Assembly (NCBI RefSeq): GCF_001949145.1
Contig: NW_019091642.1
Coordinates: forward strand, 443,258-507,257
Reading direction: 5' to 3'
Origin: Acanthaster planci
Lineage: Eukaryota > Echinodermata > Asteroidea > Valvatida > Acanthasteridae
DNA length: 64,000 bases
The notes beneath the pieces were generated by a model. It did no database searches and had not been told where the DNA came from. It saw only the letters and a list, made by a program, of their open reading frames with translations. This document shows, one piece after another, positions 23,151 to 35,309 of this stretch. How positions within the stretch are numbered: position 1 is the stretch's first letter; every line of letters begins with the position of its first letter. Made by a program: the position numbers and the translations under genes.

Positions 23151-26100
23151 TTTTATGGAGTTTTGTTGCTGGGAAATGTACTTTTGAAGTACTATTGAAA
23201 ACTACCATATTTGAGGGTAAAGTGATAGTCGGCGCTGAATACCCCGCTGATCCTGGCTTGTCATGGATAGGTATACTGTAGATTTGGGAGTCAAGGAATG
23301 ACTAGATATCTGCAGATGGCTGATGCTTGTGGTAGATAAGTTCAGTCGAGGATTTGATACATTGTACCCGGCAAGGGTACAAAGCTTTTATATGGCTCTC
23401 CTGTCAGTGATCACGAAGGCCCTGCTTATGTTTCTGGTTTCCTCACAAGAAGTACATACGGCTAGCTTCTTGTAGATTCATGAATGCCTCAATAGTCTTC
23501 CAAATTCGTTCCCTCCTGGAAGAGATCTGACAAGCAAATGCCCAAGCTGTTATTGCCTTGAGACAGAATGATATCGCGATTGTTAACATTACACACTTTC
23601 CTCGTGGTAGTGGGGGCGAAAGCGCACATAATAGACCTCATGCCGGGATAGAGGATTTGTCCTCGAAATTCAACGGCAATACAGCTAAAAGAGATCCATT
23701 CTTGCCTATCCAGGGGAAGAAGGAAATGCCATCCTGTGCTTATTTGCAGAAGCTCTTTAAACAAAGCAGGATGTAAAATGTGTATTTGGGGTAAATGAAT
23801 GACAAGATTTTCACAGATTTCTGATAGATTTGTTTGTGAGTGAATGCCATCATTCAAATCTATGCTGAATTTACCATCGGCTACACAGGCAATCCCACCA
23901 AGAATTAAGTCCTAAAATATGTGTGACAAAAAATCAGGTCACGGTACAAAATAAACATCCTGTTTTTCAGTGAAGACAATCACCAAAGAATTGCAATGCT
24001 TTAATTAAGAAGATTACAAAGAAAGTGTTCATTGCAACCAAACAGGCATACCAGTACGGTGCCTTGGTACTTAAATATTGATTAGCTGTGTTTCCATACA
24101 TGCATACAAGTACAATTATTTAGGGCATTTATTTCAGGTAGCGTATTTCCACTCCGCAGTTTCCCTTATGTAGAATTTTAAATTGCAACTTTTCCAACGG
24201 CGTTTTTTTTTAATAATAGTATCAAAATTCAAACGTAGTCAACAGCCTCCCTTATCATAAGACTTTGACCAGACCTAGAATTATGACCCCCCCAGTAATA
24301 ATGGACTTTCCAGGCATGCCATTTTGAATTTAAAAAGACTAACAAATTGCCATCTTTCTAAGACTGTACAGTTTTTCAATTGTCAATGTGTCTGAAGTGA
24401 AAAACAAGAAATCTGCTGATCCCAGGCAAAGTTGCATGCCTGATTTTCTTATTCAGATGTGATCGGTCTCAGCGGTGTATCAAACTCCAAGGACGACTCA
24501 ACTGAGTACAAAACGTTAGTTGTATTACCACTGATGAATGGTAATTCATCAGTTCTTAAAATAATATATACACTTCCCTATACAGGATACAGTGGTACTT
24601 TATAGCAACCTGCAACCTAAGGGCAAAATGCGGCGTCTTCCCTGTGAAATAACTGTTGGAAACATACTTTGAGACTGCTTTAGAAAATGCTTAGCCTGCA
24701 GTCACAATTATCCTACGTCGTGCTTTGACACTTTTTTAAGTGCTAATAGAGATGGTGTATTATGTTTATCAATGTTGGAGAAAATCTTTTTTACTAGCTT
24801 TCATGACCGTTCTGAGATTTTTCCCAGCCAACTTTGTAGCAATATTAATCATTTTTAAATGGTTTCCGACAACTGTTCCTCGCTTTTCTTTTTGTTGTTA
24901 TGAGTATTCCATTTGTGTATGTGCTTTCTGTTTCATTTGATGGTCACTTCATTCTTCCCAAGGATAATTCATCTTCATTTCATGGCATTCTTTTGGCTCA
25001 TTTAGTTCTCGTATTTTGAACAGAGAAGCCTCAATTTTGCAGTATTTGTGTAAAGAGTGAGACACAAAAGTGTCATTTTTCGAATTTGTCAACATAGGCA
25101 TACGGTTTTCGAAAGTTCAATGTCCACTTATGATTGTGAAGAAGGCCATAATAATTTCTTTTAAATGTTTGCCTCTTTATTACACCATTTTCACGAGTTC
25201 TGATCTTTTCAAAGTTTCCTCTTTGTTCGCACATTATAAAGTGTTTTCCTCTCCAAAAAATCTTTGTGCATTGTTTTAATGAGCACCGTATGGAATTTGA
25301 TTCAGAAAGTCCCTATTGTGATATTTTTGCGGTTTTCAGGATCCTTTTTATGTTTCTGTTTGTCTTCAAAACAGATAACGCCAATATTGACAATTTAACA
25401 GTTTCGATTGAGAGATTAAACAAAAAATTCTATAATTCCCCACTAAGTATATATCTTTCCATCTTGAGACAACTTTTTTTCCAAATGTTTGAATGCTTAT
25501 CTGTGTTTGTTTATTTATAATCTGGAAATTTGTGAAGCCACTTTTATTGAGTTCGGTACGTATGGTGATTTAAGCCTTAGATTTGACTACGGTCAACACT
25601 GACTGCGCTTGTTACGAGTGATTTATCACCACTGCAGACATTTCCACTGCAAAGTTAAGCAGATTCACCTCGGTATGTGCAGCTGCCTTTCTATCACCCA
25701 TCTTCCGTTGCTAATCTATGTATGATGGAGTTGTCTTTTAAAATTAATACAGCTCAAGTCACTTGTAGACAAACTTTCATCTGTTAAGACTTATGGATGA
25801 TCGAATTCTACATTTGCATGCCCGAGAACGAATTCACATAACCGAACAAATGTCCAACACTTTACCAAGTGAAATCCAGAATGAAGCATTGACAGACGTT
25901 ACTAAAAACTTCAAACACCCCAGGACACGAAGAAGCAACCAACTGATGAACACACTCCGCGATCCAGTACATATGAAATCTTATTTGTAGCAGCATCAGT
26001 TTCTTACATTTACAAAAGCAGCAGGAGAAATACAAGTGATTGAACTCCAAAACATGTTAATATTTGGTCACTGGAAACTGTTGCAAACTGTTGCATGAAT

Positions 26101-26734
26101 ATATAACAAACTGTCCCTCGGTAATAGAACGTTAATATATTTGTATCGAGGCTATTGTCAAGCTTGCCTGAAACTGTCATTTCCAACAGAAGCTACCCTT
26201 TCGTTTCACCTTTTATGACCGTTTATAAGAGTATGCTGCAGCAAGATCACTTATATTGACTTGCTGAATAATATGTCGGCTATTCGGCAAAAGCTACACG
26301 CCAAGAACCTAAATGCCTATCAAGCAGTACATAAGCTAACTGATTAAAACAAGACAAAGAAAGAATGAGAGAGGTGTTTATATGAACTATTTATGAGTCC
26401 ACAGCATAAGATTATCACATTGCCAACGAATCAATATAGGCCCATGCACAAAGACCAAACATGTCGGTATCACGGTTTATCCCGCTTTAAACTCAAGGGT
26501 TGCAACCTTCACTCCGCCCTATCAATAACTAAAAAATAATAACTAAATAAATTACATTAAATGTTAATGTTGTTGGGTGGTAAGCAATTTCCTTAAGTCT
26601 AAGACTTATCCAGGCTCATTTTTCAACGCATCCGGTAACAGGATGTAGTTTTCAGCGCACAGCTCTTTTATTAGTTTATTGGAAAGTTGCATTTTTACAA
26701 TCATTACATTAGAATCTTCAGCGCTCAAAATGCT
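23151..26734. other. Non-coding stretch, no recognised gene
   Basis: The longest open frame (23489-23857, minus, 122 codons) has a start and stop but no recognisable motif, signal peptide or splice context. An overlapping plus-strand frame is also open, so neither is called. The stretch from 24.7 to 25.6 kb is T-rich with Phe-rich chance frames. Confidence 0.45.
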
Positions 26735-27354
26735 GTTTTGCGAAACATTTTTTTGTTGTCACTGATAATCTTGACTCTTGAACATGACGTTAAATATTTG
26801 GTTAATTTTTGGTCTTGCAATTGGTCCTAGGTTGCAAAACTTAGGCACTTGTGTATTTAGACAATATGTGTACATTGTCCGAGTACTGATTCTTTAGTTA
26901 AACATTGACAAAGTTTTAAAACTATAAAATGCTTCATATGGAATACCCTGCGCACGTACTGGCTGAAAAAAATCTAGTAAGGACGTACCTAAATAGAACG
27001 TCCATGGAAACCACTTTGTTTTTTTAAGTTATACGGACAGTTCCAAACTACAGTCTTTGTTCTTTTAAAAGATTCGTCTTTTGGGGTAAAATCTTATTTA
27101 TGTATTTGCACGACAATTGATTGTGTAGACACTGGTCACCAAATGTTTTCGTGTCACCTTGTATGTAGCCGAGAATGAACTTGTAAACTCACCTTTTTTT
27201 CTGAGCAGCAGTGGTCTGTACGCATAGGGTATTCCTCAGCAAGTACTTTGATCTACACTTAATTATTCAAGATGAGTAAATCTTTATACACATTAATAAC
27301 GTGATGAGGGCCTAAGGCAACCACATGAACGTGCGTTTGTACGGTGAGGTCACC
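26735..27354 (-). other. QVR-1 3' flank / 3' UTR (duplicated at 15.95-16.66 kb)
   Basis: This is the downstream side of the minus-strand gene QVR-1 and aligns with the block ending at 16690. It presumably contains the 3' UTR. No AATAAA in the minus sense is obvious close to the stop; one is present near 26667. Confidence 0.5.
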
Positions 27355-27567
27355 TTAAAAAGAGAAGGCCCGTGCAGCAGCAACCATGGCAGCCATGGCG
27401 ACCACGCTAAAGGTCACCGGGCCTGCGCCGTTGCAAAGATTACCATCACAGCACAGGTTGGCGCATACTTCAACACCAAGAACAGTCTGACAATCAATAT
27501 CGACACAGAGCTCCGAACAGCCACGGGTTACGCTGAGGGCTTCACCGTCCTTTTTGCTGGACGATTT
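27355..27567 (-). CDS. QVR-1 exon 3 (C-terminal fingers and GPI tail)
   Basis: The exon begins in phase 0 after acceptor ttttgtgacag and stops at TAA (plus 27355-27357). It encodes KSSSKKDGEALSVTRGC, the later cysteines, CCDGNLCN and a hydrophobic C-terminus. The plus-strand open frame across the same bases is a shadow. Confidence 0.88.
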   Translation of the reverse strand, partial: KSSSKKDGEALSVTRGCSELCVDIDCQTVLGVEVCANLCCDGNLCNGAGPVTFSVVAMAAMVAAARAFSF

Positions 27568-28597
27568 CTGTCACAAAATGAAGAGAAAGAGTAGAAAAAA
27601 GGAATTTTGCTTTCTCAAATACATGTGTCTTACTCAGTTTTCGACGTCCATCGAACTAATGTGTTTTAAAACAATTCGAAAAAAAATCAGATTTTATGGC
27701 ATTAGGGGTAAGATGATCAATCCGATCAGAATCCAACTAAACAACGCCAATCCGATCTGAGGTCAAATTTGGATCCGAGAGGCCCATCGCATAGACGCGC
27801 TGCCAGTAAACTGGTTTGTACTGACCGTGCACTGTCCATTGCAGGTCACCTTCGAGACCCCACTTCCGGACCCAAAAGGGTCTGCGCAGCTCTTGTCGCT
27901 TCCCAAACCAGTGGTGTAGCTACAAGAATAGCATTCCACGGCGAAGGTGCTACCTGTATTTTGACGCAAGGAGATGAAAAGTCACATTAAACATGTATTT
28001 TGTTCCACGGGTGTCGCTAGAGGGGGGTGTCAAGGGGTGTCACCCCCCCCATGCATTAAGTTAGTTTTGGCGGCAAAATAATGGTCTGTCCTCAAAATTA
28101 AAACAAAATGTCAAGTAGCAAGTAGGTGTCGGACTAGCGATCAAACTACAGTACATTCTTGTGGGTGACGGTCCGTCAGCAAATTTCATGTGGCATCCCC
28201 CATTCGAAATGGTCTAGCGACGCCCGTGTCTCGTACACACAGAGCACTGTAAGTAGTACAACCGGTGGTGCACTGATAAAATATGTCGGCACCGAAGGGA
28301 CACCAAAGATGTTAAGACTACGGATTGGCAGAGACAGGTGATGCTTAGATTATACTGATTATGGTTTACTCGGATCAGCACACTGCCTGAAGATGCCCGT
28401 CATCTGTTTGGAGAATCAGTGAATTAGTTTAAGACCAATTTACGCCGCCGCAGTTGCGCTGTCAAACAGGATTTCCATTCAACGGTAGATTGAGGTATTA
28501 CTGCACGGTCGCAAGAAATTTGTCAAATAGTAAGTGCATGAGCGCACGACTCACCTACAGCACACAGGAACAACAATGCAACGAGGGCAGCCTTCAT
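27355..28597 (-). CDS. QVR-1: Ly6/three-finger, Quiver-Sleepless-like GPI-anchored protein
   Basis: Three coding exons (28555-28597, 27826-27953, 27355-27567) join to 127 codons plus stop. Exon 1 encodes the signal peptide MKAALVALLFLCAVG. Exon 2 carries CYSC, then CADPF, then TCNGQC. Exon 3 carries RGC, four further cysteines and CCDGNLCN. It ends in the hydrophobic tail VTFSVVAMAAMVAAARAFSF, suggesting removal for a GPI anchor after CNGAG. Twelve cysteines remain in the mature part, two more than a minimal Ly6 fold. The CxDPF motif is typical of the insect Quiver/Sleepless family, whose members modulate ion channels or nicotinic receptors at the cell surface; the target here is unknown. All introns are GT-AG with phases 1 and 0, as in QVR-2 and QVR-3. 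A MITE sits in intron 1. Confidence 0.88.
27826..27953 (-). CDS. QVR-1 exon 2 (first finger, CYSC...CADPF)
   Basis: This 128-base exon runs from acceptor aaatacag to donor acg|gtcagt. It encodes STFAVECYSCSYTTGLGSDK, SCADPF and VTCNGQCT. QVR-3 exon 2 is exactly the same length. Confidence 0.88.
28006..28228. mobile_element. hAT-like MITE in QVR-1 intron 1
   Basis: The ends are CACGGGTGTCGCTAGA and TCTAGCGACGCCCGTG, an inverted repeat with one mismatch in 16. The body is 223 bases with a C-run. The length and ends suggest a hAT-type non-autonomous element, though an 8-base target duplication was not clear. Confidence 0.7.
28555..28597 (-). CDS. QVR-1 exon 1 (signal peptide)
   Basis: ATG at plus 28597 opens a frame encoding MKAALVALLFLCAV, with the first base of a glycine codon before donor g|gtgagt. 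Lys at position 2 followed by ten hydrophobic residues is a classic secretion signal. Exon 1 of QVR-2 has the same layout and phase. Confidence 0.85.
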
Positions 28598-30993
28598 GGT
28601 AAGTAGGTGATTTCCTGGAGAATTTGCACTTGCGGGAATAGAATCTTTAAAAAAAGAAATGCCAAAAAATATGAATTTATTCTGAGTCAGCAAAATATTG
28701 TATAGCTCTTAGAATGTCAGTTATGAGACTCGGGACCTTTGAAAAGACTACCCTTTCCCAAGACTACCAATCTTGAATAATTATTGCTACCGTCTTTATT
28801 TGCTTGTGTTACTCATAAGTATGCCATAATAGGTTTAGGTGTGTAGCCACTGGTCGTTTGTTGAACATTTCGTTTTAATACAAGACCATACACCAATCGG
28901 TTGCACAAATCGAGCAGTTTGTTGTGACGTCTGAGGTCGTTGTTTGAGTGTGCAATAAGGGCGTCACGTTACACGATAGGCGCTTCACCATCTCAAAAGT
29001 CTCTATTAATATCACAGAATCCACCGCATCCAAGTCGTGAGCCAGGTCCGATTGTCCAAGCGAACTCCGGGTCCATTCGCGAATGGGTTGCTATTGCAAA
29101 ACACAAACATACAACCGAATCCCAGACAAAAAGTACAATGTGAACATACGCAATACATGGGTGATGTCTGACCAGAAAGAGGTCAACTTGAAAATAATAA
29201 ACAGTTCTTATAAAGCGCATGATACTGTAAGTCTCTTTATGCTGCATTATCATTATCCCCGCACATTGGGCTCACGTGATCCGAACTTGAAGTAATTGCA
29301 GGAGATATCTTTCAGTTGGAATGCTACACCTATAATATCCAAATAGCTTTTAAGTTATTGTTCATTCGCTATAAAATCGTGCGTCAGGGATGGATTCGTA
29401 ACCAAGTTATTCTTTAGTCAAAATTGTGTTTTGGAGTCCCAAAATTGAAATTTGTGCGCAACCATTTGTTGCTCTTTTAGGCCTTTTTATACACTTTTGA
29501 AAGGGGAATGATACAGAAAACATTGTCAAATATTCAAAATCTCAAATTTCACAAAAAGAATCCCCTCCTTTTGAAGGGAGTGGCGTGGCCCTCCTTTGAC
29601 CTCTGCATCAGCCAATTTATCTTGTCAGTGTTGCTAATTAAACGGAAAGGTCGGGCATCCTGCTGACAAAAATCAATACTACGCATGCAGCCATTATTAG
29701 TCAACTGAACCACGATGTTGGAACACTCAAATATTTCCCAACGATTCCTTGCGTCCATCCTCCCACGCAATGATCAATAGTCTTATGTTATGATTTTCAC
29801 CTGTACCATGAAAAGTGGATAATAGAAAGACCAACGTCAAGGCACCAAAAAGTTTTCACGTGATACTTTGTTACAACACGACTATTTTGACACAACTATC
29901 ATCTTTCAACAATTAAGTTTCTACAAAAAAATTAACCTCCCGACGTGCATACGATCTTTGACCTTCCGAGCAGTTGTAAAAAATACACAAAGAAAAAAAA
30001 AATACACCCCAACATATTCAGTGCTCGCTCATCAGCATTAACCTTGAGACACTGTCAAAACAAAACGCTACAATTTTTTAATACAATAATAATGCTTCCC
30101 ACAATTGGGTCTGCTCTTTCTGTCTTTTGCGTATACCTGTGACTGGTAAAACTATATGACCATCGCGTGCAAAATACTGTGAAAATCTCACTCCGCTATA
30201 AAACACCAAATAAATAAACTATACTTCCATATACTAAATGTAAAGACAAGCCTCTTCAGAAGTGAAAAGGGGCAAATGATGCAACCAAGCTTGACATTTC
30301 AGCAAAACTTTGCCAACCAATGCGATTAGAGGGCAATGACATTGATGGTCTGTGTTCCTTCTAAACTTGTTTGCATAAACTTGATAACAACACAGACAAA
30401 TTACAATCGTTGTTTCGTTATTGAAATATTTTTACACTGACACGAAAAAATTTAGGTTCGTTTTCGATTTTCTTGCAAATTTTCCCTTGTTTTCCATAAT
30501 TCTAAAGTAAAACGATAAAAAATCCTCACTTAACCCTTTTCCGTTTTAACTCGACCATACAGACCATTTAAATGTTCGTGGTACTGTTTTATTCTTGTTT
30601 GAACACAAAAAAGGAAAGCTTTGATTTTCTTGAATGGGCCTCTTGCCACTGAGTTTTTATCATTTCTTCCAAAGACAACACTCCTGGGAACAGCGCACAT
30701 TTCGCACAAGGTCTTGTCAATCAAATGACATATACGTCATGGAAGAACGCAGTCTTCGGCACCTTAAGACCAGGTACTGGACCTTACTCTCAAGGAATAC
30801 TGAAAGTAAAAGGATAAGATACATGCAGTAACAACAATTTTCTAAAGCAAACCAAACAGCGCGGCTAAGAACGTATAGGATATTTCTCAGAGCATCATTT
30901 TGAAATCGCTTTCGGGAACATGCTACAACTGCCTTAATTACTGGAATTTCACTTGATTAAAATTACGCCGAAGCCATTGATTATCGTCACGTT
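28598..30993. other. Upstream region of QVR-1, non-coding
   Basis: The promoter and any 5' UTR of QVR-1 must lie here, but no TATA box or other element could be assigned with confidence. No other gene is seen. Confidence 0.4.
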
Positions 30994-31265
30994 TTAAGGG
31001 TGCACTNNNNNNNNNNNNNNNNNNNNNNNNNNNNNNNNNNNNNNNNNNNNNNNNNNNNNNNNNNNNNNNNNNNNNNNNNNNNNNNNNNNNNNNNNNNNNN
31101 NNNNNNNNNNNNNNNNNNNNNNNNNNNNNNNNNNNNNNNNNNNNNNNNNNNNNNNNNNNNNNNNNNNNNNNNNNNNNNNNNNNNNNNNNNNNNNNNNNNN
31201 NNNNNNNNNNNNNNNNATTTTACATTGTCTTCGATGGGGCTTCAATTAGTTCAGTGCACCCTTAA
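30994..31265. mobile_element. TIR element interrupted by an assembly gap
   Basis: TTAAGGGTGCACT at 30994-31006 is the exact reverse complement of AGTGCACCCTTAA at 31253-31265, and 210 Ns (31007-31216) lie between. The right-hand side reads cgatggggcttcaattag, which recurs at about 42515-42530 (caatggggcttgaattag). The gap therefore falls inside a repeated MITE. Confidence 0.65.
31007..31216. other. Assembly gap (210 Ns)
   Basis: Unsequenced or unresolved bases. Open frames crossing it are meaningless. Confidence 1.
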
Positions 31266-32300
31266 GAGACAGGAATTCATCGCCTCGGCTTACTAGGTCA
31301 AAGTTGACGACCTAAAGTGACCGCCAGTAACGATTTCCAGGAATGGTGTCACTTTACCGTGACAGTTGAAAATGGGTTTGCTTAAACTTACATTCCATGT
31401 CTAAATGGCCTGAGGGAGCGAAAGTTCAAACCATGGTCAAATTGCATACCGCACAAGAGCGGATTTCAGACTCGGAACCAAATTTTTGGAGAGACCAAAC
31501 TTTTCGGGGAGGGGGTCAGCAAATATTTTGATTCTTCATAGCCTCTCTGATGGCTGAGACTACATTTTGATCTCCTTTTAGGGCGAGGGCATGACCTCGC
31601 TAGCCACTGGAGCTAGCCTTGTCCTTCCGTGGAAAAGATCATTTTAAAGAGGTTCATACGTACATGTACACAGAGGCAATCACACCTTCTTGAAATTATC
31701 TCATATAGAAAAGTTCATATTGGATTTAACCAACGAACTGAGTAAGTATACCGTATTGTTACCGGTCCCTTTGGAGAATCGGGATCACGTTCTTTTCTCG
31801 GCTATGCACAGCTTGGCCAGACAGGGTTACATTTGGCATTCAACCAGTTATTCTACCTGCTTTCAACTTTGCGCTGGTAGCTACTTCCGCTGTCCCACAC
31901 ACCGCGTTCATTGCCAAGGTCGTCCGGCTAAATTACAAGCTGAACCCGCCTTTTTATCCTTGCATGCTCCAAGGACATACCCTTATCGATTAGTGTCTAT
32001 TCCCGCACTCAGTTCACGTGACTGGTATCAGCTCCTGGTAGCACCGACTGGTAAGAGCTCCTTCGGTCGTGATTCGGTTAGACAATTATGTATGATAATA
32101 TGTCCGAGTAAACTAGGTATCTTCTTTCACAGGGTTAAACCCCTACATCATTTCACATCCACTCATGGCCTCTCTGTTCAAAAATAGATTGACTAGATTT
32201 TTCCCGTTTGGTGGAATTATTTGATGACTGAACATGCTTCAAATAGACAGACACGTTTCGTGCACAAAAATGCAAATTAATTTTACGATGTTTCAGGGCA
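31266..32300. other. Non-coding stretch with one unexplained open frame
   Basis: An uninterrupted frame of about 165 codons runs from 31690 to 32187 on the plus strand, but it starts at TTG, not ATG. It shows no recognisable domain, signal peptide or splice context. I see no other gene. Confidence 0.35.
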
Positions 32301-32757
32301 CCAGTGTTGTAGTCGAGTCACCGAAGTCGCGTCCGGGTCCGAGTCCCGAGTCCCAAAGCCTCAACTCCAAGTCTCGAGTCAAAAACCTCGAGTCCGAGTT
32401 ACGAGTCACAAGTCATGAATCAAGTTGTTCAGCCAATTATTCTAAGTGTATCAAACCATAGAGGAACATCCATTGTCAGTTCGTTGTGTGCTATCTGTTT
32501 TGCTTATGCTGATTAATTACACACATTGCAAAAGCTAGCACGGGTGCATACAAATAAATTTTCGACGGCATATACGGTAAATATGTTTAATGAAAATACA
32601 TGACTCGAGTCACGAGTCACCAAGCTCAAGTCCGAGTCATCATGGTCGAGTCCGAGTCTTTATCCAATGTGACTCGAGTTCGAGTTCCAGTCATGAAAAA
32701 ATGTGACTCGATTTCACCTCGACTCCGAGTCCTGGACTCGGTCATACAACACTACAT
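32301..32757. mobile_element. GAGTC-rich fold-back/TIR element, copy 1
   Basis: The left end reads CAGTGTTGTAGTCGAGTC and the right end, reversed, GTAGTGTTGTATGACCGAGTC. Both subterminal regions are packed with gagtc units (cgagtcccgagtcc, tcgagtcacgagtcacc), and between them lies unique AT-rich sequence. Related copies are at 37880-37990 (partial) and 45965-46480. Confidence 0.65.
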
Positions 32758-34364
32758 GGCACTGTGTCATTATCAGCGAGGCTCGCTAGACCAGACTATA
32801 AGTAGTATAAAGGGATTATTCCATTCAGTTACATTAGTTCATAACATTTGTGAAAAACACACAACAAAATAACTGACGAAGTGCAAACATCTGGCTTCAC
32901 TGTACAAACTGTAATGCAAAATTGACATCAATATGGGGTAGGCCTACTCTACCACCACTAGAATCGACGATGTGAGGAGATATGAAACAAGCTTTCATGA
33001 CTAGAATACGTGTAGGAAAGCAACATTACTGTGACTTTCCACCTTTGTGGCAGTAAAAGGGAGAAACGTCAATAGTTTGGTTTTATGTAAATAAGTTTGC
33101 ATACTCATGAGCTAAAACATGGTGTTATCCAAGGCAGAACAGCTGTGGCTCCTTAGCTCTTAATGTTTATCATATTTTTCTATATTTCCTTGGAGAAAGT
33201 TTCGTTTTTTCCTCACTTGAAAATCGTGTTAAGCAGCTTTTTGAACAATACAGACGGCCAGTTTTCTTCAAAGCTTTGTCGGGGGTAATTGTGAAGGACG
33301 AATTTTTGTACTCTATTCTTTTTGTCTCTGAAATGTCTTGATGGAAGGATTTCCTCAGAATGGAAAAATTGTCACCTTTTGGTTACTTTTTATGAAAAGA
33401 AGCACCGTATTGTTTTCATTGTTGTAAACAAAGTGATATATATACAATACTTTGAGCTGAAAGTCCACCGCATTGTACGGTCAAGCGATTCTTTTTGAGA
33501 AAACGGACTTCCACAGAAATTGACAGTTTGGTTTGTTTCCAGACTTGTTCTTTTAGGGAAACTAGTTAGTACATGTCTGACAAATGACGTGATATTATCC
33601 CCTTGTAGCTCCTTAACCCTACAGAACCTGTGCGGCGTCTCCCTCCGCCGACATTTTCTCCGATATCATCGCCGACAACGTTTTTTTTTCACGCCAAACT
33701 TTCAAGAGTTTTCCAGTACATGTACGATATTAAATGCACCGAGACCACCGAGATCTTGATTCTAGCTGGCACTACGGCCAGAAAATGGCGGACTCTTTAA
33801 AGGTTAAAACTCAGCATGGTGACTACGAACTACGAACTCCCCCGAACTCATATTTTTTCGACCTCACATATCACCAATGCCAAAACAGAGAAATAACTTT
33901 GCATAGCATTTTCCTATGTGCAAAGAATTAGACCTAGCTATATCTCGCATGAAACACCTCTAGAAAATATAAACCTTTTCGAGTTCCTTCTGACTTTCGA
34001 CTGTCTTTCAAAATTCTCCAGGAACTAAATGACAGAGGCAGATATTACAGCTTACTGCAACTGCGTTATTGTGGATATTTTTTGCAGGAATATCTTTGGA
34101 ACGTACCGGTTTTGGTGTGTAGATCTTGCTTGAACTGTAGAGCTGCTTGCGCAGTGTTGGTTGACCGAGGCTACAGGCAACGACTGACAAAGCGATGTCC
34201 CCACTTGTTTTTTTGGGTGTGTTGGTTTAGGGTAAGCTACCTTGCGCACTTGATATGACCATGACAGCCAATAACAACCCGGCACGAGGCACGCGATGCA
34301 AATAAGCGGAAGCTTGGTGACGTCCTCATTGGATTGATTTTTTAATATCTTCTTTTTTTTTTAG
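32758..34364. other. Non-coding stretch upstream of candidate exon
   Basis: No exon is recognised. The last 25 bases form a strong pyrimidine tract and acceptor for the candidate exon at 34365. Confidence 0.4.
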
Positions 34365-34493
34365 CAAGAGGAGACGGAACTAGCTGCCGAAGCCAAGTTA
34401 GCCAATCCGAGGCTGCGATTCTATCTTTTCTTGAACCTTTGGGTGGCGGTGCATAGTATGCTGACAATAATGTTATACAAGTCTTTGCAGTAA
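34365..34493 (+). CDS. Candidate last exon of a small tail-anchored membrane protein
   Basis: After a long T tract and AG, an open frame of 42 codons and a stop (TAA at 34491) encodes QEETELAAEAKLANPRLRF and then YLFLNLWVAVHSMLTIMLY with a short KSLQ end. The charged helical start followed by one hydrophobic segment looks like a C-terminal membrane anchor. Joined in phase 0 to the candidate exon at 8947-9057, it would make a 79-residue protein with a coiled coil and a single membrane span. I do not recognise the family. If correct, QVR-1 is nested in the 25-kb intron on the other strand. Another upstream exon may exist instead. Confidence 0.4.
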   Translation, partial: QEETELAAEAKLANPRLRFYLFLNLWVAVHSMLTIMLYKSLQ

Positions 34494-35309
34494 CACGGAG
34501 TGGTGTCGTTGGAAACAGAGACGAAAACTATCTGCAATTAACAAATCGCCTCCTTGACCCCTGATGGTATATTTCTGCTTTTAAAACGTGTTTGTCACAA
34601 TTTAACCGTCTGATGCCTATGGCACGCACTGCTCAACGTTCATGGATTCACTTTGAAAGTCATTTGAGGTGAAACGATTACCAATAAAACTGATAATTAT
34701 AATAAAAACAACACCAGTTTCTGAAATTTAATCTCAAGTATTTATAGTTTAGTCTAAAATATTATAAATATTCTTAAACACGCGCTTGTTGCTATAATAA
34801 AGGTAGCTATTTTTACCCTTATTTAAGATCAATACTTGTGTTACAAAGCCATAATGTGGACATAATCGTCGGACTCCAGTTTTGATTTTCCTCTTTCTTG
34901 CGAAGGGCTTTGCAACCATAGACCCTTAACCAACCGTAGACCCTAATAACCTCTGTTGTTCAAAATCCATATCTGATTTGGGCACATAAGTTCACATTTC
35001 ATATCTGATGTATAGGGACATTCCATTATTTTCCTGAGCTGTATCTTATTAAATGGGAAGAGAAAACTCATTTACTAGCAAAATACGCTCTTTTATCACT
35101 CTGCCTTCAATAAATCTGTCCTTCACTTCAACTCCTTTTCATCCTCTATAATGTGGACACTGGCACATAGGCACCGATACCCCATTACAGTCAAGCGAAT
35201 TATCAACACGTAAACTTGCATGCTTAATTATGCATTCAAGTTCATGTTTTAATAATTCGCTTGCGCCTTCCCGAGGAAACGGAGTTGTATTTGAGTAACC
35301 GACAATACG
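34494..35309. other. Non-coding stretch
   Basis: AT-rich; it may hold the 3' UTR of the candidate membrane-protein gene (aataaa at about 34684, in accaataaaactg). No other feature is seen. Confidence 0.4.

Noticed and set aside
23489-23857. 122-codon frame, minus strand, and overlapping 72-codon plus frame
   Set aside because: No family resemblance or exon borders; both strands open, so chance cannot be excluded.
27325-27594. 89-codon plus-strand frame
   Set aside because: It is the complement of QVR-1 exon 3, which has the family signature and splice site on the minus strand.
31690-32187. 165-codon frame, plus strand
   Set aside because: It starts at TTG, has no recognisable motif, signal or splice context, and no second copy; kept only as a note in the region entry.
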